Shown here one piece after another: positions 37,263-45,229 of a DNA stretch of 64,000 nucleotides; the first letter of the stretch is position 1, and every line of letters begins with the position of its first letter. The DNA is taken from NCBI GenBank assembly GCA_016191285.1, contig JACPPA010000014.1:62001-126000 (forward strand). The letters are read 5' to 3'. A program made the translations under genes and the position numbers. The stretch is from Gammaproteobacteria bacterium. GTDB taxonomy: Bacteria > Pseudomonadota > Gammaproteobacteria > Ga0077536. The notes beneath the pieces were generated by a model. That model was not told the DNA's origin and did not search any database. It worked only from the letters and a program-made list of their open reading frames with translations.

Positions 37263-38681
37263 TCACAGCTGCACGTACTCGTACGCGATCGGCATATTGT
37301 TAATGCCGCGATCAGGGGGTGCGATCCATCCGGCCATTTTGCCCGGCGTGACGACTCTTTGCATCAAGCTTTTGACGTGCGCGCGATCGGGTTCGCTCGG
37401 CAACCAAAGCGTTAGCCCTTCGGCGTAGGCGGCCTCGGAAATTCGGCGGCCTTGCAGGTCAGTCGGAATGTTGGCCCACGACCCAATGCCGCGCCGAAAC
37501 TGTGTGGAGGGCAGGGTTAGGACGACGTTGACGCCGGCGCGTTTAATCATCATGTTCCAGCGCTTCATGCCCATCTCGCAGTCCTTCACGTAGGCACCGC
37601 GTGCGACTTCGTTCATCGCGTTACGCAAGGGAACTTGTTCGATTCTGGTTGAGTTCGCGTCGTCCGGGACGGTGAGTTCATAGCTCGCATCGAGGCACAC
37701 GTGCTCGGTATAGAGGCCTTCGTCGGGCCGGCCTTTAATCCCATTGGCGAACGTGGTGGCGGCGTTCGACGAAACTTCGGAGCCGAACAAATCGAGCGAC
37801 GACGTGAACCAAAAGTTGAGATACCGCTGCAGCAATGGGAAGTCGATACCGCCCGCGCATTGAATGCTCGCCGGATCGTCGGTGTTCTGTTCTTTCATCA
37901 ACTCCAAGGTGCGGCGGACCACGCGGCTTAAGCCGGTTTCGCCGACAAACATGTGATGCGCTTCTTCCGTCAACATGAAGCGGCAGGTGCGCGCCAGCGG
38001 ATCGAACGCCGATTCGGCGAGGCTCTTCAATTGATACTTGCCGTCGCGATCGGTGAAATACGTAAAGCAGAAAAACGATAACCAATCATCGATCGGCTCA
38101 TTAAAGGTGCCCAAGATGCGCGGTTTGTCGACATCACCTGAATGCCTCGACAGTAATTCTTCGGCTTCCTCGCGCCCATCGCGTCCGAAGTAGGCGTGTA
38201 ACAAATACACCATCGCCCACAGGTGCCGCCCTTCCTCGACATTGACCTGAAACAAATTGCGCAGATCGTAAAGCGACGGACAGGTGAGGCCCAACAGACG
38301 TTGTTGCTCGACCGAGGCCGGCTCGGTATCGCCTTGAGTAACGATTAAGCGGCGGAACTGCGCGCGAAATTCGCCCGGCACCTGTTGCCACACCGGTTGG
38401 CCCAACAGATCGCCAAAGCCAATCGTGCGTGCCGGATCCTGATCGGCTAAAAAAATGCCCCAGCGATAATCCGGCATCTTCACCCGGCCATAGCTCGCCC
38501 AGCCTTCGACGTCCACGCCAATGGCCGTGCGCAAATACACATCGTTGCCGCCGAATTGCGGACCCATCTCGTTCCACCATTCGATGAAACGCGGCTGCCA
38601 ATGTTCCAACGCGCGTTGCAAGGTGCGATCGCTCGCGAGATTGACGTTGTTCGGAATGCGTTCGCTGTAATTAATGCTCAT
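37263..38681 (-). CDS. boxB: Benzoyl-CoA 2,3-epoxidase, oxygenase subunit BoxB
   Basis: This 472-residue class I diiron protein matches BoxB throughout (MSINYSERIPNNVNLASDRT; PDYRWGIFLADQDPARTIGF). The six predicted iron ligands fall at E120, E150, H153 (NVEEGRHLW), D211, E240 and H243 (LTEEAHHMF), as in the characterised Azoarcus enzyme. BoxB epoxidises benzoyl-CoA at C2-C3 using O2 and electrons normally delivered by the reductase BoxA. It starts 21 bp after boxC. No boxA is present in the window. Confidence 0.95.
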   Translation of the reverse strand: MSINYSERIPNNVNLASDRTLQRALEHWQPRFIEWWNEMGPQFGGNDVYLRTAIGVDVEGWASYGRVKMPDYRWGIFLADQDPARTIGFGDLLGQPVWQQVPGEFRAQFRRLIVTQGDTEPASVEQQRLLGLTCPSLYDLRNLFQVNVEEGRHLWAMVYLLHAYFGRDGREEAEELLSRHSGDVDKPRILGTFNEPIDDWLSFFCFTYFTDRDGKYQLKSLAESAFDPLARTCRFMLTEEAHHMFVGETGLSRVVRRTLELMKEQNTDDPASIQCAGGIDFPLLQRYLNFWFTSSLDLFGSEVSSNAATTFANGIKGRPDEGLYTEHVCLDASYELTVPDDANSTRIEQVPLRNAMNEVARGAYVKDCEMGMKRWNMMIKRAGVNVVLTLPSTQFRRGIGSWANIPTDLQGRRISEAAYAEGLTLWLPSEPDRAHVKSLMQRVVTPGKMAGWIAPPDRGINNMPIAYEYVQL

Positions 38682-38702
38682 AGCTTGCCTCGCTGCCGCG
38701 GG

Positions 38703-40382
38703 TTAAACCCGTTCCCAATTAAATTGCGCCTTGCTACCGGTGCCAAAAACTTTGAGTGCGCCGTGTTCGCCGACCGCGTTGGGTCGAATGAAAATCCAGT
38801 TTTGCCAGGCGGACAAGCGACCGAAGACGCGCGTTTCCATGCTTTCTTGACCGCCAAAACGTAACGACGCCTCCATGCCGGTCAGCGCATCGGGTGACAA
38901 GCTCGCGCGTTCCTCCACGGCGATGCGAACTTCGCCGGCCCAATCGATATCGTCCGGCGCGAAGGTGATGAGTCCGAGCGCGAGCGCTGCTCCCGCATCG
39001 ACCGCCTCACCGACGCGCGCCTTGGCCGCAGCCACTGGCGCGGTCTCGCCACAGAAGCGAGTGAGCAACCGAGTCTGATGATTGACCATCGGATAACGAC
39101 CAAAATTCGCCGCTGATAATGTGATGTGAGGCGCTTCTTCCGGCGTATCCGGTAATTGGAGCATGTAGCTGCGATCGGCAGCCAGCAGCAGTTCGGCGAG
39201 GGTGCCGGCGAAACAGGAATCTTGATCCACAATCGCGAACAACGTGCGCGATGAAACATCGAGGCGCGCCAGCGTTCGCCGCAACATGCCGACCGTTTCG
39301 GCAACGAACCAGTCGCGCGCGTTGGCGGCAATAATCGCATCAATCTCGAGCACGACACTGGCCTTGCCGCGAGTCTTCAAGATCCACGTGCCGATCTCGA
39401 GTTCGTTCAAGCGTAGCAGCAGAATCGCGTCATCCAGTTCGCGCGCCATTGCAAGCGGCCACCACGCGGCGCCCGCGGCATGAATGCCGACGACATCAAC
39501 GGGGCCTGCCGTGTCAGGCGCCGTGATCGTGATGGTCGCGGTGCGTGCTGCGCGATCAAGGCTGACATCAACCTGTACGTAATGCAGCCCGCCGTCATCG
39601 ATCACGCGCGTCAACGGCGTCAGCGTGATGCCTTGACCGGCTGCACCGCGTGGCGCGGCGGCGCTCAGCGCTTGAATTCGCGCCGCCGTCGCGTCTTTGA
39701 ATTGTTGCGGCCTGGCGATATGGTCGACCAGACCCCATTGTTGTGCGCGATCGCCGCGCACGCCTTCGCTGGTGGTGCAAAACACATCCGCTAAATCACG
39801 GCGCACGCGGCGTTTGTCGATCAAGCGCGTTAACCCGCCGGTCCCGGGCAGCACGCCCAGCAGCGGCACCTCCGGCAAGCTCACGGTCGACGAACGATCA
39901 TCGATCATCAAAATTTCATCGCAGGCGAGTGCGAGTTCGTAACCACCACCGGCGACGGTGCCGTTAACGGCGGCGAGAAAACGCAAGCCTTGATGAAGAC
40001 TAGAATCCTCGATCCCGTTACGCGTTTCGTTGGTGAACTTGCAGAAATTCACCTTCCACGCGTGACTCGACAGTCCCAGCATGTAGATGTTGGCGCCCGA
40101 GCAAAACATGCGTTCCTTCATGCTGGTGAGCACCACCACGCTGACCTCGGGATGTTCGAAGCGAATGCGCTGCAAGACATCGTAGAGTTCCATGTCCACG
40201 CCGAGGTCGTACGAATTAAGCTTGAGCTTATAGCCGGGCTTAATACCCTTATCTTCGGCGACGTCCATCGCGAGCGTGGCGACGCTGCCTTCGTAACTCA
40301 CGCGCCAGTGCGCGTAAGAGTCTGGACTGCGGTCATACAGCACATAATTCGTCGGGGTCGATGCTTGTAGAACAGCATTCAT
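38703..40382 (-). CDS. boxC: 2,3-epoxybenzoyl-CoA dihydrolase BoxC
   Basis: This 559-residue protein belongs to the crotonase superfamily but is twice the usual length, as is normal for BoxC. Recognisable parts are DRSPDSYAHWRVSYEGSVAT (about 18-37), the oxyanion loop region MKERMFCSGANIYMLGLSSH (about 88-107) and AAVNGTVAGGGYELALACDE. It adds two waters to the ring epoxide and releases formate plus 3,4-dehydroadipyl-CoA semialdehyde. Its start lies 6 bp after the boxR stop. The semialdehyde dehydrogenase BoxD is not in the window. Confidence 0.95.
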   Translation of the reverse strand: MNAVLQASTPTNYVLYDRSPDSYAHWRVSYEGSVATLAMDVAEDKGIKPGYKLKLNSYDLGVDMELYDVLQRIRFEHPEVSVVVLTSMKERMFCSGANIYMLGLSSHAWKVNFCKFTNETRNGIEDSSLHQGLRFLAAVNGTVAGGGYELALACDEILMIDDRSSTVSLPEVPLLGVLPGTGGLTRLIDKRRVRRDLADVFCTTSEGVRGDRAQQWGLVDHIARPQQFKDATAARIQALSAAAPRGAAGQGITLTPLTRVIDDGGLHYVQVDVSLDRAARTATITITAPDTAGPVDVVGIHAAGAAWWPLAMARELDDAILLLRLNELEIGTWILKTRGKASVVLEIDAIIAANARDWFVAETVGMLRRTLARLDVSSRTLFAIVDQDSCFAGTLAELLLAADRSYMLQLPDTPEEAPHITLSAANFGRYPMVNHQTRLLTRFCGETAPVAAAKARVGEAVDAGAALALGLITFAPDDIDWAGEVRIAVEERASLSPDALTGMEASLRFGGQESMETRVFGRLSAWQNWIFIRPNAVGEHGALKVFGTGSKAQFNWERV

Positions 40383-40388
40383 GCTGTG

Positions 40389-41318
40389 TCACTCCTTGCC
40401 GTTAATGGGATGGGTGTTGAGCGCCGCCACCAGCGCCTCGAACACGGTCGAAAGATCTTTACCCGAGGTATCGAGGGTCACGTCGGCTTGCGCATAGCTT
40501 GGCCCGCGTTCGTTCAAAATGCCGCGCAGATCGTCCATGGCCTCGGCGTGCCCCGCCATCGGCCGCATATCGCCTTGCGCGATCACCCGCGACATATGTT
40601 CCTCGGGCGCCGCTTTGAGCCATACCGTGTGGCAGGCGCTCAGGAGCAGCGCGTAGGTGTCGGGTGCCGAGACAATACTGCCGCCAGTCGCGATCACGCA
40701 GCGCGGGTGGCTTTTCACCACTGTTTCCAGACACCGCCGTTCGAAGCGACGGTACGCGCTTTGCCCGTAGAGTAAAAACAATTCTTCGAGCGAGGTGCCA
40801 GCCGCGGACCCGATCTCGCGATCGAGTTCCACGAAGGGACATGCCAGACGAATCGCGAGCTTCGCGCCCAGTGTGGACTTTCCGGCGCCGCGTAAGCCCA
40901 GCAGCGCCACGCGCTCAGCACGTGGCGCGTGGTGTTCACCGAACTCGCGCTGCAACTGGCGACGAATTCGTCCGAGCGCCGGGGCGGGCAGACTCTTCAG
41001 TAATTCTTGGAGCAAGACGAGTTCAATCGGCGGTGGTGCTCGCTCGTCGACTAACTCCGCCAGACTAAGATCGAGCGCTCCGGCGATTCGTTGTAACACC
41101 AGGACCGACGCGTTGCCGCGGCCGGTTTCGAGATCAGCGAGGTAGCGTTCCGAGACCTGCGATTGCGTCGCGAGCAGGCGGCGACTGGTGCCACGCCTAG
41201 CCCGCGCTTGACGTACACGCGCGCCAAGATTGTCGAGGAGCGCGGTTCCGTCTGTCGCGGGCGTCGACTGCAGGGGCTCGGGTTCAATAGTTCTGGCGAT
41301 CTCTGAGGTTCGTCGCAT
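40389..41318 (-). CDS. boxR: Benzoyl-CoA-responsive repressor BoxR (HTH plus shikimate-kinase-like domain)
   Basis: This 309-residue protein has an N-terminal HTH_3 domain (VRQARARRGTSRRLLATQSQ ... ERYLADLETGRGNAS, about residues 35-70). The C-terminal domain resembles shikimate kinase, with a Walker A GLRGAGKSTLG (about 143-153). This fusion is the hallmark of BzdR/BoxR repressors, which release DNA when benzoyl-CoA binds. It is first in the leftward boxR-boxC-boxB set and divergent from the flavodoxin and benzoate-CoA ligase genes, so it can control both directions. Confidence 0.95.
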   Translation of the reverse strand: MRRTSEIARTIEPEPLQSTPATDGTALLDNLGARVRQARARRGTSRRLLATQSQVSERYLADLETGRGNASVLVLQRIAGALDLSLAELVDERAPPPIELVLLQELLKSLPAPALGRIRRQLQREFGEHHAPRAERVALLGLRGAGKSTLGAKLAIRLACPFVELDREIGSAAGTSLEELFLLYGQSAYRRFERRCLETVVKSHPRCVIATGGSIVSAPDTYALLLSACHTVWLKAAPEEHMSRVIAQGDMRPMAGHAEAMDDLRGILNERGPSYAQADVTLDTSGKDLSTVFEALVAALNTHPINGKE

Positions 41319-41428
41319 GAATGCAATATAATGCTTTGATTATTTGGAAACTGAAATATAATCCACTAAGCGTCCGGGCGGCAAGCGCGGACGTCGTGAA
41401 ATTTCGTCATCGTGCTTGGGAGAACGCC
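41319..41428. promoter_or_regulatory. boxR/flavodoxin divergent promoter with candidate BoxR site
   Basis: Two TATAAT hexamers lie at 41327-41332 and 41357-41362. The second has TTTGAT 16 bp upstream and suits a rightward promoter. The segment ATGCAATATAATGC (41321-41334) contains TGCA and an imperfect dyad. TGCA elements are, from memory, part of BzdR/BoxR operators. The site abuts the boxR start codon, so autoregulation is plausible. Confidence 0.5.
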
Positions 41429-41899
41429 ATGTCCGTCCGAATTCTTGTCGGCACCACTACCGGCAACACGCAGTACGTCGCTGAAGAGGCCTTATTCAAC
41501 CTGGAACAGCAGGGCGTTAAGGCCGCGATTTTGCAAATGGACGAACTCGATGCGACGGTCTTCGAAGCCGACGCGCTCTACCTTATATGCATGTCGACTT
41601 ACGGCTACGGCGATGTCCCGGCCAATTCCAAAAAGCTTTACGAGTCGTTGGTGAAAGATCGGCCAGATCTCTCGGCGGTGCGCTACGGCCTGATTTCCCT
41701 TGGGGATACGTCGCACGCCCAAACTTATTGCTTCGGCGGCCGCCGCTTTGATCAGATACTGACCAAGCTCGGCGCCACTCGCATTGGTGACGTGCTAACG
41801 CATGATGCTTCTTCTGGCGTGATGCCAGAAGAAGCTGCCGCGGCTTGGGTTGGGCCGTGGTTTGAGCAGGCGAAAACGTTGGGTGTTGTTAGTGCGTAA
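41429..41899 (+). CDS. Flavodoxin / MioC-like electron carrier
   Basis: The ATG at 41429 has GGGAGA upstream, giving 156 residues. The FMN phosphate loop GTTTGNTQYVAEE is at residues 8-20, and flavin-ring loops are STYGYGDVPANS and SLGDTSHAQTYCFGG. It is a short-chain flavodoxin fold without a reductase domain. It lies between boxR and the benzoate-CoA ligase under the presumed BoxR promoter. With no boxA present, it is a candidate electron donor for BoxB, but this is inference. The flavodoxin would still need a reductase from elsewhere. Confidence 0.85.
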   Translation: MSVRILVGTTTGNTQYVAEEALFNLEQQGVKAAILQMDELDATVFEADALYLICMSTYGYGDVPANSKKLYESLVKDRPDLSAVRYGLISLGDTSHAQTYCFGGRRFDQILTKLGATRIGDVLTHDASSGVMPEEAAAAWVGPWFEQAKTLGVVSA

Positions 41900-41910
41900 G
41901 GGTTTTTTGC

Positions 41911-42024
41911 CCCCTCACCCTAGCCCTCTCCCGCAAGGGGAGAGGGGATTGGACGGCGATGGTCGACGCGAGAGGGAAAGGCCACACTCCCTCTCCCCTT
42001 GCGGGAGAGGGCCGGGGTGAGGGG
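41911..42024. repeat. 114-bp inverted-repeat element, copy 2
   Basis: The left arm is CCCCTCACCCTAGCCCTCTC... and the right arm ...GAGAGGGCCGGGGTGAGGGG, with an imperfect centre. It lies between the flavodoxin and ligase genes. It is in the opposite orientation to copy 1 at 37149-37260; the shared 40-bp arm is identical. Confidence 0.85.
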
Positions 42025-42068
42025 ATTGATGGTGGGGATTATTGACGATTTACTCGAAAGGAGCTTTC

Positions 42069-43652
42069 GTGAGTGCTCTTTTATCCACCGCGGATCACAG
42101 TGTATCGCCGCCGCGCATTCACATTCCGCGCACTTACAACGCCGCTTTCGATCTAATTGAGCGGAATTTACTCGCGGGACGTACGAGCAAGCTCGCGTAT
42201 ATCGATGATGCTGGCAGCTACACCTACGGTGAATTAGCCGCGCGCGTAAATCAGACGGCCAATGCGCTGCGCGCGCTAGGACTTGGCCAGGAAGATCGCG
42301 TGATGGTGGCGCTGCTCGACACCATCGATTTCCCGGCGGTGTTTTTAGGCGCGATAAAAGCTGGCATCGTGCCCATCGCCGCCAACACGCTGCTCACCAC
42401 CAACGACTATCGATTCATGCTGAATGATAGTCGCGCAAAAGCGCTCGTCGTTTCGGCATCGTTGTACGCACGCTTTGAACCGGCGATCGCCGACGCGCCG
42501 CATCTGCGTCAAGTAATCGTGTCCGGCGACAGTACCCCGCCGCAAACTAATCTTAAGGCCTTAATGAGTAAGGAATCGACAGAGGCTTCGTCGGCGCCGA
42601 CCACGAATGATGAACCGTGCTTTTGGCTGTATTCGTCGGGTTCCACAGGTGTACCGAAGGGCACGGTGCATCACCATTCGAGCTTGATCCACACCGCCGA
42701 ACTTTACGCGCGGCCAATTTTGAAATTGTCCGAACACGACATCGTTTTCTCCGCCGCCAAACTCTTCTTCGCTTACGGTCTTGGCAATAGTTTGAGTTTT
42801 CCGTTGGCCGTGGGCGCCACGGCCATCTTGATGGCGGAGCGCCCGACACCGGACGCGGTCTTTAAGCGGCTAACGGAATTAAAACCGAGTGTGTTCTACG
42901 GCGTGCCGACACTCTACGCGGCGATGCTTGCCAGCGCCGACGCGCCACCGACACAGTCCTTAACGCTGCGCGTTTGCACTTCGGCCGGCGAAGCACTACC
43001 CGCGGAAGTGGGTCGTCGCTTCACCGCGCGCTACGGCGTCGACATTTTGGACGGCATTGGCTCAACCGAGATGTTGCACATCTTTCTATCGAATCGCGTG
43101 GGCGAAGTTCGCTACGGCACCACCGTCAAGCCGGTCCCGGGTTATCAGATTCGACTGTGCGCCGAAAACGGTGACGAAGTCGGCGCCGATGAACTTGGCG
43201 AATTGCAGATCAATGGCCCCACCGCGGCATTGATGTATTGGAACAATCGCGCGCAATCGCGCGACACCTTTATGGGTCCGTGGACTCGTGCTGGCGACAA
43301 GTACACTCGCGATGCCGCGGGCTACTACACCTATGGCGGGCGCACCGACGATATGTTGAAGGTCAGCGGGCAGTATGTATCGCCATTCGAAGTGGAAGCC
43401 GCGTTGATGACTCATCCCGCGGTGCTCGAGGCAGCCGTCGTCGGCCGCCAAGATGAAGATGGTCTGACCAAGCCGCAAGCCGTCGTCGTCTTAAACGAGG
43501 GTGAAACGCCGGATCCCGAGACTGAAGTCGCACTCAAAGCGCATGTGAAAGCCTTGCTCGCGCCGCATAAATATCCACGGTGGATCACCTTCACGCAGGA
43601 GTTGCCGAAAACCGCGACCGGTAAGATCCAACGGTTTAAACTACGGGGGTAA
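42069..43652 (+). CDS. Benzoate-CoA ligase
   Basis: The start is the GTG at 42069, 6 nt after AAGGAG, giving 527 residues; an upstream TTG in frame has no ribosome site. It is an ANL-superfamily enzyme with the phosphate loop YSSGSTGVPKGTVHHHSS, the adenylate motif GIGSTEMLHIFLSN, the hinge YGGRTDDMLKVSGQYVSP and the C-terminal Lys in PKTATGKIQRFKL. It matches bacterial benzoate-CoA ligases (BclA/BadA): ATP + benzoate + CoA to benzoyl-CoA, the substrate of BoxB. Its TAA overlaps the ATG of the next gene (TAATG). Confidence 0.92.
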   Translation: MSALLSTADHSVSPPRIHIPRTYNAAFDLIERNLLAGRTSKLAYIDDAGSYTYGELAARVNQTANALRALGLGQEDRVMVALLDTIDFPAVFLGAIKAGIVPIAANTLLTTNDYRFMLNDSRAKALVVSASLYARFEPAIADAPHLRQVIVSGDSTPPQTNLKALMSKESTEASSAPTTNDEPCFWLYSSGSTGVPKGTVHHHSSLIHTAELYARPILKLSEHDIVFSAAKLFFAYGLGNSLSFPLAVGATAILMAERPTPDAVFKRLTELKPSVFYGVPTLYAAMLASADAPPTQSLTLRVCTSAGEALPAEVGRRFTARYGVDILDGIGSTEMLHIFLSNRVGEVRYGTTVKPVPGYQIRLCAENGDEVGADELGELQINGPTAALMYWNNRAQSRDTFMGPWTRAGDKYTRDAAGYYTYGGRTDDMLKVSGQYVSPFEVEAALMTHPAVLEAAVVGRQDEDGLTKPQAVVVLNEGETPDPETEVALKAHVKALLAPHKYPRWITFTQELPKTATGKIQRFKLRG

Positions 43653-45229
43653 TGACCGATACCCACTCGAGTGTTCTGCGCGCCAACTTCGCAGTAAATC
43701 CGGTCTGCGTGATGCGAGTATTTATTCTCGCGCTCGGCGGGCAATTGTTGGCCAGCCCCCCGATCGCGGCGACGGAACGCCGGTTGGTGACGCCGCTCGC
43801 GCACGCCCATTACTCGCGCGCTAGCACGTCGAGTGAGATGTCGGCCTTTATGGACGCGCTAGCCGCGCGTTATCCGGCGCTTGTGAGCAAAGAGATCATC
43901 GGGCAATCCGTGCAAGGGCGCGACATCGAAGCGCTGCGTTTACGTGCGCGCGGGAAGGGCAGCACCGAGCGCCTTGAAGTGCTGGTGGTGGGTTCGCAGC
44001 ATGGCGCGGCAGAACCGGCGGGAGGCGAAGCACTGCTCGAAATCGCGCTTGATCTGGCCTCCGCGAAGCAGAATACATTGCTGCGCGATTTGGAACTCAT
44101 CCTGATTCCGAACGCGAATCCTGACGGCCGCGATCTGCGTCGCCGATCGAACGCCAATCACGTCAATCTCAACACGGATTTCGTGCTGCTGTCGCAGCCT
44201 GAGAGTCGCGTGCTGAAGACAGCGCTCGCGCGTTTCGCGCCCCAGGTAGTTCTCGATGCGCATGAATCCGCGGTGTTGAAGCGCCAATCCTTGGCGCGCG
44301 ATGGTTTTCTCACGGACTTTGATGCGCAGTTCGAAGTTGGCAATAACCCGGCCATTCCGGCCGCGGTACGCGATTTTTCGCGAACTGAACTGTTACCCAC
44401 GCTGCTTGCGCGCGTGACGCAGAGCGGACTGCCCGCGCAACGTTACATCGGCGAAATCACGAGCCTCAAACAACCGATTACGAACGGTGGGCTAACGCTG
44501 CGAAATTTTCGGAACACCGCGGCGTTGAGCGGCGCGGTGTCGTTTCTGGTCGAGACTAAACTCGATTCGCGCACCGACACTTTCAAGACTTATCGCAACA
44601 TCGCCGTGCGTGTGGACCGTCAGTTGAAATGCATTCATGCTTTTCTTGATCTCGTGCACGAGCGGCGTGCGGAAATCGCAGAACACGTACGCGCGGCGCG
44701 CGCGGTCTTGCATTCAGAACCCCTAACATTATTTGCCGCTTACGTCGAAGATGCCACACACCCGACTGTCGCCATTCCCTTACGGCGACTAGCGACCCGC
44801 AAATTAGAGAACCACGAATTTCGTGATCATAGAAAAGTAATCGCCGATCAAGTCATGCCCTATCCACCAATGCTGGTGATTGCCGCGCACACGGAGGTGC
44901 TGCGCGAGCTCCTCGAGCGTCACGACATCAATTTCTGGAGTGTGTCGCAACCGTTGACGGCTGAAGTGATCGCGAGCCGCTTTGGCCCGGTCAGCAATGC
45001 AGCGGCGCGTTGGGAGAACACGCAACAAACCAAAGCCAGCATCGATCTGTCGCCGCATAATCTACTGATTGATCTCGCGCAACCGAATGGCCGTTACGCG
45101 GCGCTGTTGCTCGATCCGCGCTCGACCAGCAGTGTGTTTCGCACGCCAGAATATGCGGCATTGTTAAAGCCCGATGAGGATTTCTTTATTTATCGCACCT
45201 TCAAAGGTGCGACTCGCTTAGCCCCGTGA
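43652..45229 (+). CDS. M14-type metallopeptidase, probably exported
   Basis: This 525-residue protein has a hydrophobic, possibly cleavable segment at residues 19-40 (CVMRVFILALGGQLLASPPI). Carboxypeptidase signatures are the zinc motif His117-x3-Glu121 in VGSQHGAAEPAGG, the NPDGRD motif, His204 in VVLDAHESAV and the catalytic Glu301 in FLVETKLD. It is coupled to the benzoate-CoA ligase by TAATG and to a paralogue downstream by GTGA. The substrate is unknown. Position suggests release of benzoate from an amide or peptide conjugate such as hippurate, but this is speculation. Confidence 0.82.
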   Translation: MTDTHSSVLRANFAVNPVCVMRVFILALGGQLLASPPIAATERRLVTPLAHAHYSRASTSSEMSAFMDALAARYPALVSKEIIGQSVQGRDIEALRLRARGKGSTERLEVLVVGSQHGAAEPAGGEALLEIALDLASAKQNTLLRDLELILIPNANPDGRDLRRRSNANHVNLNTDFVLLSQPESRVLKTALARFAPQVVLDAHESAVLKRQSLARDGFLTDFDAQFEVGNNPAIPAAVRDFSRTELLPTLLARVTQSGLPAQRYIGEITSLKQPITNGGLTLRNFRNTAALSGAVSFLVETKLDSRTDTFKTYRNIAVRVDRQLKCIHAFLDLVHERRAEIAEHVRAARAVLHSEPLTLFAAYVEDATHPTVAIPLRRLATRKLENHEFRDHRKVIADQVMPYPPMLVIAAHTEVLRELLERHDINFWSVSQPLTAEVIASRFGPVSNAAARWENTQQTKASIDLSPHNLLIDLAQPNGRYAALLLDPRSTSSVFRTPEYAALLKPDEDFFIYRTFKGATRLAP

